64,000 nucleotides of DNA, from the NCBI GenBank assembly GCA_016714935.1, contig JADKBU010000013.1, positions 62,001 to 126,000 of the forward strand. The letters run 5' to 3'. This document shows, one piece after another, positions 47,026 to 56,279 of the stretch (positions are counted from its first letter, which is position 1; each line of letters begins with the position of its first letter). The translations under genes were made by a program, and so were the position numbers. A model generated the notes under the pieces. The model ran no database searches and was not told the origin of the DNA. It saw nothing but the letters and a program-made list of their open reading frames with translations. This stretch comes from Candidatus Accumulibacter propinquus. Lineage in GTDB: Bacteria > Pseudomonadota > Gammaproteobacteria > Burkholderiales > Rhodocyclaceae.

Positions 47026-47313
47026 ATGTCCAGCATCGGCTACCACGAACCTGTAGAAGAACTGTCCGCGGCAACGCGCGACATGCACCGCGCCATAGTG
47101 TCCCTGATGGAAGAGCTGGAGGCCGTCGATTGGTATAACCAGCGGGCCGAGGCCTGCGCCGACGCCGAACTGCAGGCGATCATCGAGCACAACCGTGACG
47201 AGGAAAAGGAGCACGCCGCGATGCTCCTCGAGTGGATCCGCCGCCACGACGTCAGGCTGTCGAAGGAACTCAAGGAATACCTGTTCACCGAGAAGCCGAT
47301 TGCCGATCAGTGA
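47026..47313 (+). CDS. Encapsulated ferritin-like protein (EncFtn)
   Basis: 95 residues, ATG at 47026 after AGGAG. Matches the EncFtn family: MHRAIVSLMEELEAVDWYNQR and HNRDEEKEHAAMLLEWIRR. The ferroxidase ligands seen in the Rhodospirillum protein are present here as Glu30, Glu60 and His63, with Trp36/Tyr37. EncFtn forms a decamer that oxidises iron and normally sits inside an encapsulin shell. This copy ends at FTEKPIADQ and lacks the C-terminal targeting peptide, and the next gene is not an encapsulin. It should oxidise iron but probably works free in the cytoplasm or with a shell encoded elsewhere. Confidence 0.9.
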   Translation: MSSIGYHEPVEELSAATRDMHRAIVSLMEELEAVDWYNQRAEACADAELQAIIEHNRDEEKEHAAMLLEWIRRHDVRLSKELKEYLFTEKPIADQ

Positions 47314-47387
47314 GGTGGTCCCGTCGCCGGTGGTCGCAGAAGTTCTGCGGTCGCCGCTGAAATGAACCGCCACTTGCCCAGCGAGCC

Positions 47388-48698
47388 ATGATGATCAACG
47401 ATGCGTCGACCCGGGTGCTGCTCGTCGAGAGCGATGCCAACGATGCCGCACTGATCCAGGCGTCGCTGGCCGCAACCGGCGAGCGTTCGTTCCGTGTGCA
47501 GTGGGTGAAGAGTCTGGCCAGCGCGCTCGCGTGCCTGGGCAACGAGCGATTCGACGTCATCCTGCTCGACCTGACGCTACCGGACAGCCAGGGCATCGGG
47601 GCCTTCGAGCAGGTCTTCGCGGTAGCGCCGCAGGCCCTGATCGTCGTGCTCAGCCTGGCCAGCGACGAGCAGACCGCGCGCCAGGCGGTGCAACGCGGCG
47701 CCGGCGACTACCTGGTGAAGGGGCATGTCGACGGCCACTGGCTACCGCGCGCGCTGCGCTACCTGCTCGAGCGCCAGGCCACGCGTGACGAATTGCGGGG
47801 CAGCGAGGCGCGTTTCCGGGCGATGAGCGATGCTTCGCCGCTGGGCATCTTCGTCTCCGACGCGCAGGGGGGGTGCATCTACACCAACGCGGCGTATCAC
47901 AAGATATCCGGGCTGAGCTTCGACGAGACGCTCGGTACCCGCTGGAGCCGCGCCATTCACCCGGACGACCGGCCGCGCGTGCTCGCCGAGTGGGGCGAAG
48001 CCGTGCGCGGCCTGGCACCGTTCCAGACCGAGTTCCGCTTCCTGCAGCCCGACCTGAGCATCGTCTGGACGCGCGTCAATAGTGGTGCGATGAGCGACGG
48101 GATGGCGCCGCACGGTCGGGTCGAGACGGTCGAGGACATCACCGAGCGCAAGACCGCCGAGTTCGTGTTGCAGGCGGCGGAAGACCGGCTGTTCGAGGAG
48201 CGGGAGCGTGCGCAGGTGACGCTCAACTCGATCGGCGACGCGGTGCTGTGTACCGATCTCGCGGGCAACGTCAGTTATCTGAATCTGGTCGCCGAGGCGA
48301 TGACCGGCTGGTCGAGCGCGGAAGCCCTCGGCCGGCCGCTGGCGGAGGTGTTCCGGATCATCGACGGCCGTACGCGCGAGCCGGCGGCCAGTCCCGCCGA
48401 ACGTGCGATCGGGCAGAACCGGACCGTCGGGCTGGCGGCGGATTGCCTGCTCGTCCGCCGCGACGGCTTCGAGTCGGCGATCGAGGATTCCGCCGCTCCG
48501 ATCCACAACCGTGACGGCCGCGTCGCCGGCGCGGTGCTGGTCTTCCACGACGTCAGCGAATCGCGGGCAATGGCGCTGAAGATGGCGCATCTGGCGCAGC
48601 ACGACTTTCTCACCGGCCTGCCGACAGACCCGCTTCCCGATCGACACCCTGAAAATCGACCGCTCATTCGTGCGCGACATCGCCACCGACGCCGATGA
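47388..48698 (+). CDS. REC-PAS-PAS protein, truncated GGDEF-EAL
   Basis: 436 residues. Receiver with Asp in ILLDLTLPDSQG (about 5-125), two PAS domains (about 140-265, 275-395), then the first residues of a GGDEF domain (LAQHDFLTGLP). There the sequence jumps at about 48622-48634 straight into the last part of an EAL domain, out of frame, so the protein ends in about 27 residues of nonsense. The ancestor was a receiver-controlled diguanylate cyclase/phosphodiesterase; both enzyme parts are lost. It may still act as a sensor, but decay is likelier. Confidence 0.8.
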   Translation: MMINDASTRVLLVESDANDAALIQASLAATGERSFRVQWVKSLASALACLGNERFDVILLDLTLPDSQGIGAFEQVFAVAPQALIVVLSLASDEQTARQAVQRGAGDYLVKGHVDGHWLPRALRYLLERQATRDELRGSEARFRAMSDASPLGIFVSDAQGGCIYTNAAYHKISGLSFDETLGTRWSRAIHPDDRPRVLAEWGEAVRGLAPFQTEFRFLQPDLSIVWTRVNSGAMSDGMAPHGRVETVEDITERKTAEFVLQAAEDRLFEERERAQVTLNSIGDAVLCTDLAGNVSYLNLVAEAMTGWSSAEALGRPLAEVFRIIDGRTREPAASPAERAIGQNRTVGLAADCLLVRRDGFESAIEDSAAPIHNRDGRVAGAVLVFHDVSESRAMALKMAHLAQHDFLTGLPTDPLPDRHPENRPLIRARHRHRRR

Positions 48699-48909
48699 CG
48701 CGACCATCGTCAGTGCGGTGATCGGCATGGGGAGAAACCTCAACCAACGGGTAATTGCCGAGGGCGTCGAAACCCGCGAGCAGCTGGCTTTCCTGCGCAC
48801 CCGGCAATGCCACGAAGGGCAGGGCTTCCTGTTCAGCCACCCATTGTCGGCGGAAGACTTCGCGGGCTTTCTGGCCGGCGGCGATGTCGCCGCTATGTGC
48901 GCCAGCTAA
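48634..48909 (+). pseudogene. EAL-domain remnant
   Basis: Reading from TTC at 48634: FPIDTLKIDRSFVRDI, VIAEGVETREQLAFL, CHEGQGFLFSHPL, then TAA. This is the C-terminal third of an EAL phosphodiesterase (Lys of LKID, Glu of AEGVET, and the QGF segment). The EAL motif, the metal ligands and DDFGTG are gone. It belongs to the gene at 47388, separated by the internal deletion. Confidence 0.8.
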
Positions 48910-49038
48910 CAGAGTCTGCGCGTGTTCGCGTGCAAACTGTCGGCTGGCCTTCCAATTGCGGGCGCCGCTGAACGGGTGTTCAGTGTCGTCGATCCGCAAC
49001 GACGAATCCCTGCGTTCATTCCCCAAAGGAGCCACACC

Positions 49039-49518
49039 ATGCTTGCAGCCAGTCCCGACCTGATCAACTCGATCGAGATCAACGCCAAGGCCTTCATGAC
49101 CCTGTCGAAAATCGCCTTTTCGAGTGTCGAGCGCCTTGCCACCCTGAACCTCAACGCCACGCGCGTTGCCCTGGGGGACGGTGTTCCTGCCTTCGGCTCG
49201 CTGTTGAAGATCACCGACGGCCAGCAGCCGGGCCTGCCCGGCACCGCCAACGCCACCAACAACGCGGCCGCCTACCTCAAGGGCGTGCAGGAGATCGCCG
49301 CCGAAACCCAGCGGGAAGTGACCGAGTTGCTTGGTTCCTACTTCCCCACGCAGGGGCTGGGCGCCAACCCCAGTGCCGGCTGGCTCAAGGGTTTCGAACA
49401 GTTCAAGAGCTTTGCGCAGCAGGTCACCGACATGACGACCGCCAACAGCAAGGTGGTTGGCGAAGCGACGGCGCGCATCGCCGATTCGGCGGCGTCTCTG
49501 GCGCAGAAGCGTTCCTGA
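49039..49518 (+). CDS. Phasin family protein
   Basis: 159 residues, AAAGGAG before the ATG. Phasin-type helical protein that coats polyhydroxyalkanoate granules: DLINSIEINAKAFMTLSKIAFSSVERLATLNL at the start is characteristic in layout, followed by helices around QREVTELLGSYF and FKSFAQQVTDMT. It supports PHA storage in this organism. Single-gene unit with its own terminator. Confidence 0.9.
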   Translation: MLAASPDLINSIEINAKAFMTLSKIAFSSVERLATLNLNATRVALGDGVPAFGSLLKITDGQQPGLPGTANATNNAAAYLKGVQEIAAETQREVTELLGSYFPTQGLGANPSAGWLKGFEQFKSFAQQVTDMTTANSKVVGEATARIADSAASLAQKRS

Positions 49519-49538
49519 ACGCCGCCATCGTCGCGCTG

Positions 49539-49562
49539 AGCCCCGCCGGTCGGGGCTTTTTT
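49539..49562 (+). terminator. Rho-independent terminator after the phasin gene
   Basis: Stem AGCCCCG / CGGGGCT with loop CCGGT and a run of T's (49557-49562), 20 bases after the phasin stop. The clearest intrinsic terminator in the window. Confidence 0.9.
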
Positions 49563-49563
49563 A

Positions 49564-49590
49564 TTGCAAACCCATGGCGTTCACTATACT
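49564..49590 (+). promoter_or_regulatory. Candidate sigma-70 promoter
   Basis: TTGCAA (49564-49569), 15-base spacer, TATACT (49585-49590), 44 bases before the kinase gene at 49635. The -10 is good (5 of 6), the spacer short. Confidence 0.45.
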
Positions 49591-49634
49591 AATACGATGC
49601 TACAGTCTCATCTGGCGAGGAAGAGAAAGAAGCG

Positions 49635-51464
49635 ATGACCGACCGGGATCAACCCGCCGACGATGGCACCGACCTGTCGAGCGGATCCGGGGCGAGCGTC
49701 GGCGCCGCCCTGCGCTCGCGTGCGGAGGAAAGCCTGCGCCGCCAGTCCAGTCTCCGCGTGGCAAGAGCCGAAGCCGTGCTCCCCGAATCGGCGCAGCGCA
49801 CGCTGCACGAACTGCGCGTGTATCAGGTCGAACTCGAAATGCAGAACGAGGAGTTGCGCAACGCGCAGGTGGCGCTCGAGGCGGCGCGGGCGCGCAATGT
49901 CGAGCTCTACGACCTGGCGCCGGTCGGCTACTGCACCGTCAGCCGGCAGGGCCTGATCCTCGAAGCCAACCTGACCGCCGCGACCCTGCTCGACATACGG
50001 CGGACGACGCTGATCGGGCAGCCGCTGAGTCGTTACATCACCAGCGACGATGCCGAACGCTTTCATCTGCAGCGCCGGCAGATCCTCGACACCGGCGAGC
50101 CGCTGGCCGGCGAACTGCGGATGTCGACCGCCGCGGGCAAGCCGTTCTGGGCACAGCTTGCGGCGAGCGCCGCAGCGGCCGCCGATGGTACGCCGGCGCT
50201 GTATGTCGTGTTCAGCGATGTGACTGCCAGGAAACAGGCCGAGCTCGAACTTGCGCGCCATCGCGATCATCTCGAAGACCTGGTGCAGGAGCGTACCGCC
50301 GCGCTGGCCGTCGCCAGGGACCTCGCCGAAGCCGCCAGCCGCGCCAAGAGCACTTTCCTGTCGACCATGAGTCACGAACTGCGCACGCCGATGGCCGGCG
50401 TCATGGGCATGCTCGAACTCGCCGCGCGCCGGACCACCGACAGCAAGACCCGTGAATACCTTGGCAAGGCGCTGGGTGCCGCGCAAAGCCTGCTGGCGAT
50501 CATCAACGACATTCTCGACCTGTCGCGCATCGAAGCCGATCGCCTGCGGCTCGACTGTCGCCGTTTTACGCTCGGCTCGCTGCTGGCGCAGTTGCGGAGC
50601 CTGGCGGAGCCGCTGGCCAACGCCAAGGGCATCGCCCTGCGGGTGCACGTCCCGGCCGCGCTGGCCGAATACGCGGTTCTCGGCGACGATCTGCGGCTCG
50701 GCCAGATTCTGCTCAACCTCACCGGCAACGCCATCAAGTTCACGCCCGCCGGGTCGGTGTCGGTGCGCGTCACGCTCAGCGAAGAGCCCGGCGACGCACT
50801 GTGCCTGCGCTGTGAAATCGTGGATACCGGCATCGGCATTGCGGCAGCCGACCAGGTTCTCGTGTTCGAACCCTTCGAGCAGGCCGACCGCTTGCTGACG
50901 CGACAGTACGGCGGCAGCGGGCTGGGCCTGGCGATCAGCCGTCGGCTGGCGCACCTGATGGACGGCGAGATCGGCCTGAGCAGCGAAGTGGGCGTCGGCA
51001 GCGTCTTCTGGTGCACGGTTCGCCTGCGCAAGGCGGCGGACGCGGCGGCGCCCGTCGCTGCGCCCGCCGCCGACGAACGGGCGGCGAACCGCCATCGCGG
51101 CAAGCGCATCCTGCTGGTCGAGGACGACGCCGTGTCGCGCGAGATCGTGCGGGGGCTGCTGGAGCATGCCGGATTCGTCGTCGATACGGCCGAGGACGGC
51201 TGGCAGGCGGTCGTCCTGGCGACGACCAACAGCTACCACCTGGTCCTGATGGACCTCGCGATGCCGAACGTGGACGGTTTCGAAGCGACGCGGCTCATCC
51301 GCGCCCTGCCCGAGTGCGCGGACCTGCCGATCGTCGCGCTGACCGCCTATGCCTTCGACGAAGACCGGGCGCGCTGCCTCGCGGCGGGAATGAACGATCA
51401 CCTGGCCAAACCGGTGACCCCCGGCGCGCTCTTCAGGATGGTCTTCTCCTGGCTGGATCGCTAA
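49635..51464 (+). CDS. PAS hybrid histidine kinase (HK-REC)
   Basis: 609 residues, no membrane helix, ribosome site GAGGAAGAG. An N-terminal helical module (LHELRVYQVELEMQNEELR, then LYDLAPVGYCT) leads into a PAS domain (about 90-210). HisKA with His247 (MSHELRTP), HATPase (NLTGNAIKF, DTGIGIAAA, YGGSGLGL) and a receiver with Asp540 in VLMDLAMP. The N-terminal module recurs in the proteins at 56280 and 58136. Convergent with the chemoreceptor gene. Confidence 0.92.
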   Translation: MTDRDQPADDGTDLSSGSGASVGAALRSRAEESLRRQSSLRVARAEAVLPESAQRTLHELRVYQVELEMQNEELRNAQVALEAARARNVELYDLAPVGYCTVSRQGLILEANLTAATLLDIRRTTLIGQPLSRYITSDDAERFHLQRRQILDTGEPLAGELRMSTAAGKPFWAQLAASAAAAADGTPALYVVFSDVTARKQAELELARHRDHLEDLVQERTAALAVARDLAEAASRAKSTFLSTMSHELRTPMAGVMGMLELAARRTTDSKTREYLGKALGAAQSLLAIINDILDLSRIEADRLRLDCRRFTLGSLLAQLRSLAEPLANAKGIALRVHVPAALAEYAVLGDDLRLGQILLNLTGNAIKFTPAGSVSVRVTLSEEPGDALCLRCEIVDTGIGIAAADQVLVFEPFEQADRLLTRQYGGSGLGLAISRRLAHLMDGEIGLSSEVGVGSVFWCTVRLRKAADAAAPVAAPAADERAANRHRGKRILLVEDDAVSREIVRGLLEHAGFVVDTAEDGWQAVVLATTNSYHLVLMDLAMPNVDGFEATRLIRALPECADLPIVALTAYAFDEDRARCLAAGMNDHLAKPVTPGALFRMVFSWLDR

Positions 51465-51490
51465 TGCCGGTCATGGCGCCGCAGTCGGCG

Positions 51491-53089
51491 TCATGCGAGG
51501 CGAAAGCGTTGTGTCGCGCCCTTCAATTGTTCGGCAACCGCTTCGAGGCGGCTCGCGGCGGCGGCCGTCTCCTTGACTGCGGCGCCGTTTTCCTCGCTCG
51601 TCTGAGCGATCTGCTCGACACGGGCGGCAACGTCCGAACTGGCGATCGACTGTTCCTTGAGCGCTCTGGTGATGTCCTCGACAACGGTGACCACTTGCTG
51701 CGAATGTGCATCGATGCTGTCTATCGCGCCTCCCGCCTCGCGCGACAATTGCTCGAAGCCACCGATCTGCGTCGCGACTTCGCCCATGCCGGTGACGGCT
51801 TCGCGGCTGACTGACTGGACCTGCCCGATCATGGCGCCGATTTCCCGGGTCGAGTTGCCGGTACGTTCGGCGAGCTTGCGCACTTCGTCGGCAACGACCG
51901 CAAAACCTCGACCCTGCTCGCCGGCCCGCGCAGCCTCGATGGCCGCGTTCAGGGCCAGCAGGTTGGTTTGTTCGGCCACCTCACGAATCACCCGGATGAT
52001 CGATGAGATCTGTTCGGAATACTTGCCAAGCTGCTCGATTTGCCCGGCAACCTGGTCAACCGCGGCGCTGGTCGAGCGACCGCTGTCGATCATCCGGCCG
52101 ATGATGGCGCGGCCTGCGTTTCCCGAGCGCGTTGCCGAGTGGCGAAGGTCGGCCGCCTGATCGGAAATCAGCGAAATGCTGACCGACATCTGCTCGACGG
52201 AGGCGGCCATCGACGCTGCGGCATCGGCCTGGGTCCCGGAGGAAGTCGACAGCTGGCTGGTGGTTGCGGACAACTGCTGGCTCATCGCGGCGACGGTTTC
52301 CGCATTGCCCTGGATGGCAGCGATGATCTGGCACAGGCCTTTCTGCATGTCGTTGCAGGACGCCAGTACTTCGGCAAGCTCGGTGGGGCCGGCGACCTCG
52401 ATCGACCGGCTGAGGTCGCCGGCGGCGACCTGCCGGGTGGCCGCCTGGACGCCGGCCAGAGGTTGCACGATCGAGCGGATGATCAGCAGGGCAACACCGA
52501 GCAGCACAAGTGCGGCGACAACGGCGATGATGCCGATCCTGCGCAGCGTCGACGAACTCGCCGCATCGAACTCCCGGTCGGCGGCTACGGCTTCCGCCGA
52601 CATCGAATTCGCCACCTTGTCCAGATGGACGCGAATCTCACGGACTTCCCGGTCGGCCAGTTCGTCGATCTGGCCGATTCCCTGTTCCACCCGATTCCGG
52701 TCGTCGAGTGCAGGGAGCAACTTCTTCTCGAAGATTTCTGCGAGCCGGTCGACCGACTGGCGGGCACTGGCTACCGCCTGCTTTTCTTCCGGGGTATCTG
52801 CTTCCTGGCCCAGACGGTCGAGGTCACTGTCCGCTTGCGCGCGCAGGCGGACAAAATCGTTGCGCGACTCATCGAGGTGTCGGTTGATGATCGCGTCGGC
52901 AAAGATCTGGTAGAACTGGGCGCCCAGCCAGCCGGCTTGCTGTGCCCGGACCGCACTCTGACTTCTGGCAAACCCGGTATCCTGAAGCGTGCCGAGACGA
53001 CTGATCATCAGCAGGACCACGACGATCATCAGCGCGAGGGACGCCAAAGCGAGAGAAGCGAACGCCATGAGGCGGCTTTTGACACTCAT
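51491..53089 (-). CDS. Methyl-accepting chemotaxis protein
   Basis: About 532 residues from ATG 53089 (an upstream GTG with AAGGAG is an alternative). Helix 1 (about 8-30), periplasmic four-helix-bundle sensor (about 31-185), helix 2 (about 190-210), HAMP, and the cytoplasmic signalling coil with the hairpin tip EQGRGFAVVADEVRKLAERT. Reports to CheA/CheW. There is no C-terminal pentapeptide for CheR/CheB binding. It is divergent from the CheB-CheR fusion gene 180 bases away, so the two may serve one chemosensory pathway. Confidence 0.93.
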   Translation of the reverse strand: MSVKSRLMAFASLALASLALMIVVVLLMISRLGTLQDTGFARSQSAVRAQQAGWLGAQFYQIFADAIINRHLDESRNDFVRLRAQADSDLDRLGQEADTPEEKQAVASARQSVDRLAEIFEKKLLPALDDRNRVEQGIGQIDELADREVREIRVHLDKVANSMSAEAVAADREFDAASSSTLRRIGIIAVVAALVLLGVALLIIRSIVQPLAGVQAATRQVAAGDLSRSIEVAGPTELAEVLASCNDMQKGLCQIIAAIQGNAETVAAMSQQLSATTSQLSTSSGTQADAAASMAASVEQMSVSISLISDQAADLRHSATRSGNAGRAIIGRMIDSGRSTSAAVDQVAGQIEQLGKYSEQISSIIRVIREVAEQTNLLALNAAIEAARAGEQGRGFAVVADEVRKLAERTGNSTREIGAMIGQVQSVSREAVTGMGEVATQIGGFEQLSREAGGAIDSIDAHSQQVVTVVEDITRALKEQSIASSDVAARVEQIAQTSEENGAAVKETAAAASRLEAVAEQLKGATQRFRLA

Positions 53090-53269
53090 CACCACGTCCT
53101 GTATCTCCTTGTCGCTGGAAGGGAATTCGACCGTGGCGATTGTCCCACTGCATTTCCGCAAGCGTCAATAGCGGCGATTGCCCGGTGCGCATCGAGGAAG
53201 CGAGCCGGTCGTCCCTTTTGGGCGTAGGATGTTGTATGCCGGACGCGGGCAATGGATCGGAGAGAGAGC

Positions 53270-56200
53270 ATGAACGCCGCAAGAACGACCAGGAATAACT
53301 CGCCGCAATCGGTGGCGCCGCCTGGCCCTACAGAGGTGACCGAGGTCAGCTTTCCGATCGTCGGCATCGGTGCCTCGGCCGGTGGTTTGTCGGCGTTCGA
53401 GGCCTTTTTCTCGGGCATGCCTGCCGACATCGACCCGGGGATGGCCTTCGTGCTGGTCCAGCATCTGGCGCCGGACCACAAGAGCATTCTCGCCGAACTG
53501 ATCCGGCGCTATACCCGCATGCAGGTCTTCGAGGTCGAGGACGGCATGCCGGTCAGGGTCAATTGCGCCTACATCATCCCGCCCAATCACGACATGGCGT
53601 TTCTGAACGGTACGCTGCAATTGCTCGAACCGTCCGAGCCGCGCGGCCGCCGGCTGCCGATCGACTTCTTCTTCCGTTCGCTGGCGCAGGACCAGCATCA
53701 ACTGGCGATCGGCATCGTCCTTTCGGGAACCGGCAGCGACGGCACGCTCGGCGTGCGGGCGATCAAGGGCGAGGCCGGCATGGTCATGGTCCAGAGCCCG
53801 GAATCCACCGAGTTCGACGGCATGCCGCGCAGCGCCATCGCCACCGGCCTGGTCGATTGGCAACTGCCGCCGGCGGCGATGCCCGCGCAGTTGATCGCCT
53901 ACGTCGCGCACGCCTTCGGCGAGCATTCCGCGCTGATCGCCGAGCAGACACCGAGCAACGAGAACGCGCTGAAGAAGATCTTCATCCTGCTGCGCGCGCA
54001 GACCGGGCACGATCTTTCCCAGTACAAGACGAACACCATCAACCGCCGCATCGTGCGCCGCATGGCGCTGCACCAGATCGAATCGATCGAAGACTACGTC
54101 CGGTATCTGCAGAAGTCGCCAGCCGAGGTGGACGCCCTGTTTCGCGACCTGTTGATCGGGGTGACCAGTTTCTTCCGCGATCCGCAGGCCTTCCAGGCGC
54201 TCGAAGAGCAGGTGATCCCGCAGATCTTCGACAACCATCCGCCGGGCAGCGTGATTCGCGTCTGGTCGACCGGCTGTTCGACGGGCGAGGAAGCGTACTC
54301 GATCGCCATCCTGCTGCAGGAGCGGATGGAGGCGCTCAAGCAGGGCTGGACGCTGCAGGTCTTTGCTTCCGACATCGACCGGCACGCGATTGCCGCCGCA
54401 CGCGCCGCGGTGTACCCTGCCAGCATCGCCGCCGACATCTCGCCGCAGCGGCTGGCGCGCTTCTTCACCGCCGAGGCCGACGGCAGCGCCTACCGCATCA
54501 ACAAGAGCATCCGCGACCTGCTGGTCTTCTCCGAGCATGACCTGCTCAGAGACCCGCCCTTTTCCCGACTCGACCTGATCAGTTGCCGCAACCTCCTGAT
54601 CTATCTGGGCGCGGAGTTGCAGAAGAGCATCATTCCGCTGTTCCACTACGCGCTCAACCCATCCGGCATGTTGTTCCTGGGGACCTCGGAAAGCGTCGGC
54701 AACTTCTTCGACCTGTTTTCCGTGCTCGACCGCAAAGCGAAGATCTACCAGCGACAGGAAGATTTTGCCGGCAAGCAGTATGCGGCGCTGCGGCGCTTTC
54801 TGCCGACCAGGACGGTGCTTTCCCGGAGCAGCGCGAAGGGCGACTCCCCGGTCAGGCTGCCGCTACGCGAAGTCGCCGAACAATCGCTGCTCGAACAGAT
54901 CGGCGTGGCCGGGGCGCTGATCAACGGGCAGGGCGACATCTTCTATCTGCACGGTCGCACCGGCGCCTACCTCGAGCCGGCGCCGGGCGAAGCGGGCATC
55001 AACAACATCCTCAGAATGGCCCGCGAAGGGCTGCGGCTCGAGCTCGGCATGGCCCTGGCCAAAGCCGCGAGCAGCCAGCACGTGGTGCGGGTGTCCGGGC
55101 TGCACGTCAGGACCAACGGCCACTTCAGCTGGGTTCGGCTGAGCGTCGGGCCGGTGACCCGCGGCACCGGCGTGGCCCCGGAGTCGCCGCTGTACCTGGT
55201 GACGCTCGAAGAATCGCCGGTTCTCGATCCCGCGGCGGCGGCCCTGCCGGCCGCCGGGGGCGCGGACACCGGGGTGGACGCGGATGCGCGCATTGCCGCG
55301 CTCACCGAGGAACTGCGGGCCAAGGACGAATATCTGCAGAGCACGCGCGAGGAACTGGAAACCGCCAACGAGGAACTCAAGTCGTCGAACGAGGAGATGC
55401 AGTCGGTCAACGAGGAACTGCAATCGACCAACGAGGAACTCGAAACCTCGAAGGAGGAACTGCAATCGGTGAACGAAGAACTGGCCACGGTCAACGCCGA
55501 GCTGAACACCAAGGTGCTCGACCTGTCGCGCGCCAACAACGACATGAACAACCTGCTCGCCGGTACCGGCATCGCCACGGTCTTTGTCGACCATTGCCTG
55601 CGCATCCTGCGCTTCACCCCGAGCGCGTCGCAGATCATCAACCTGATTCCCGGTGACGTCGGTCGCGCCGTCGGCCACATCGTCTCCAACCTGGTCGGTT
55701 ACGACCGCCTGGTGGCCGACGTGCAGGGCGTGCTCGACACCCTCGCCCCCAAGGAGGCGCAAGTCCGCAGTACCGCCGGCCGGTGGTACACCATGAGTAT
55801 CCGGCCCTATCGCACGCTCGACAACGTCATCGAGGGGGCGGTGATCACCTTTGTCGACATCACCGAAATGCGGCGGATCGAAGACGCCCTGGCGAAAGAA
55901 CAACCGTCGCTGCGCCTGGCGGTGGTCGTCCGCGATGCCTTCGACGCCATTACCGTGCACGACCTGGACGGCCGCATCATCGCCTGGAATCCGGCCGCGG
56001 AACGGATCTACGGCTGGAGCGAGGCCGAGGCGCTGCTGCTGAACGTCCGCGACCGCATCCCGCCGCTGCTGCGCGACGACGCTCTGGTCACGCTGCGGGA
56101 ATTTGACCGGGACAGGATTCCGGAACCCTATCACACGCAACGGCTGACCAGGAGCGGGGCGGTCCTGGAGGTGTCGGTGACCGCCACCGCGCTGCTCGAT

Positions 56201-56278
56201 GCAAGCGGGCAGATCTATGCGATGGCGACCACCGAGCGGGTGCGCGACGCGCCGGCGCATGCCCCTGGCGAGGCGTGA
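53270..56278 (+). CDS. CheB-CheR fusion with coiled coil and PAS domains
   Basis: 1002 residues from ATG 53270 (GGAGAGAGA just before). Order: CheB-type methylesterase (about 25-210; Ser36 in IGASAGG, QHLAPDH, GTGSDGTLG), CheR methyltransferase (about 220-490; STGCSTGEEAYSIAI, SCRNLLIYL), a linker domain, a strong coiled coil (about 670-750) of repeated seven-residue units such as NEELQST and NEEMQSV, then two PAS domains (about 765-870, 885-1000). There is no receiver before CheB. Such fusions modify receptor methylation or adjust signalling through the PAS part. Ends one base before the next start. Confidence 0.93.
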   Translation: MNAARTTRNNSPQSVAPPGPTEVTEVSFPIVGIGASAGGLSAFEAFFSGMPADIDPGMAFVLVQHLAPDHKSILAELIRRYTRMQVFEVEDGMPVRVNCAYIIPPNHDMAFLNGTLQLLEPSEPRGRRLPIDFFFRSLAQDQHQLAIGIVLSGTGSDGTLGVRAIKGEAGMVMVQSPESTEFDGMPRSAIATGLVDWQLPPAAMPAQLIAYVAHAFGEHSALIAEQTPSNENALKKIFILLRAQTGHDLSQYKTNTINRRIVRRMALHQIESIEDYVRYLQKSPAEVDALFRDLLIGVTSFFRDPQAFQALEEQVIPQIFDNHPPGSVIRVWSTGCSTGEEAYSIAILLQERMEALKQGWTLQVFASDIDRHAIAAARAAVYPASIAADISPQRLARFFTAEADGSAYRINKSIRDLLVFSEHDLLRDPPFSRLDLISCRNLLIYLGAELQKSIIPLFHYALNPSGMLFLGTSESVGNFFDLFSVLDRKAKIYQRQEDFAGKQYAALRRFLPTRTVLSRSSAKGDSPVRLPLREVAEQSLLEQIGVAGALINGQGDIFYLHGRTGAYLEPAPGEAGINNILRMAREGLRLELGMALAKAASSQHVVRVSGLHVRTNGHFSWVRLSVGPVTRGTGVAPESPLYLVTLEESPVLDPAAAALPAAGGADTGVDADARIAALTEELRAKDEYLQSTREELETANEELKSSNEEMQSVNEELQSTNEELETSKEELQSVNEELATVNAELNTKVLDLSRANNDMNNLLAGTGIATVFVDHCLRILRFTPSASQIINLIPGDVGRAVGHIVSNLVGYDRLVADVQGVLDTLAPKEAQVRSTAGRWYTMSIRPYRTLDNVIEGAVITFVDITEMRRIEDALAKEQPSLRLAVVVRDAFDAITVHDLDGRIIAWNPAAERIYGWSEAEALLLNVRDRIPPLLRDDALVTLREFDRDRIPEPYHTQRLTRSGAVLEVSVTATALLDASGQIYAMATTERVRDAPAHAPGEA

Positions 56279-56279
56279 C

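Noticed and set aside
47314..47387. Encapsulin shell gene next to EncFtn
   Set aside because: Only 74 bases lie before the next gene, and no shell-type sequence is found elsewhere in the window.
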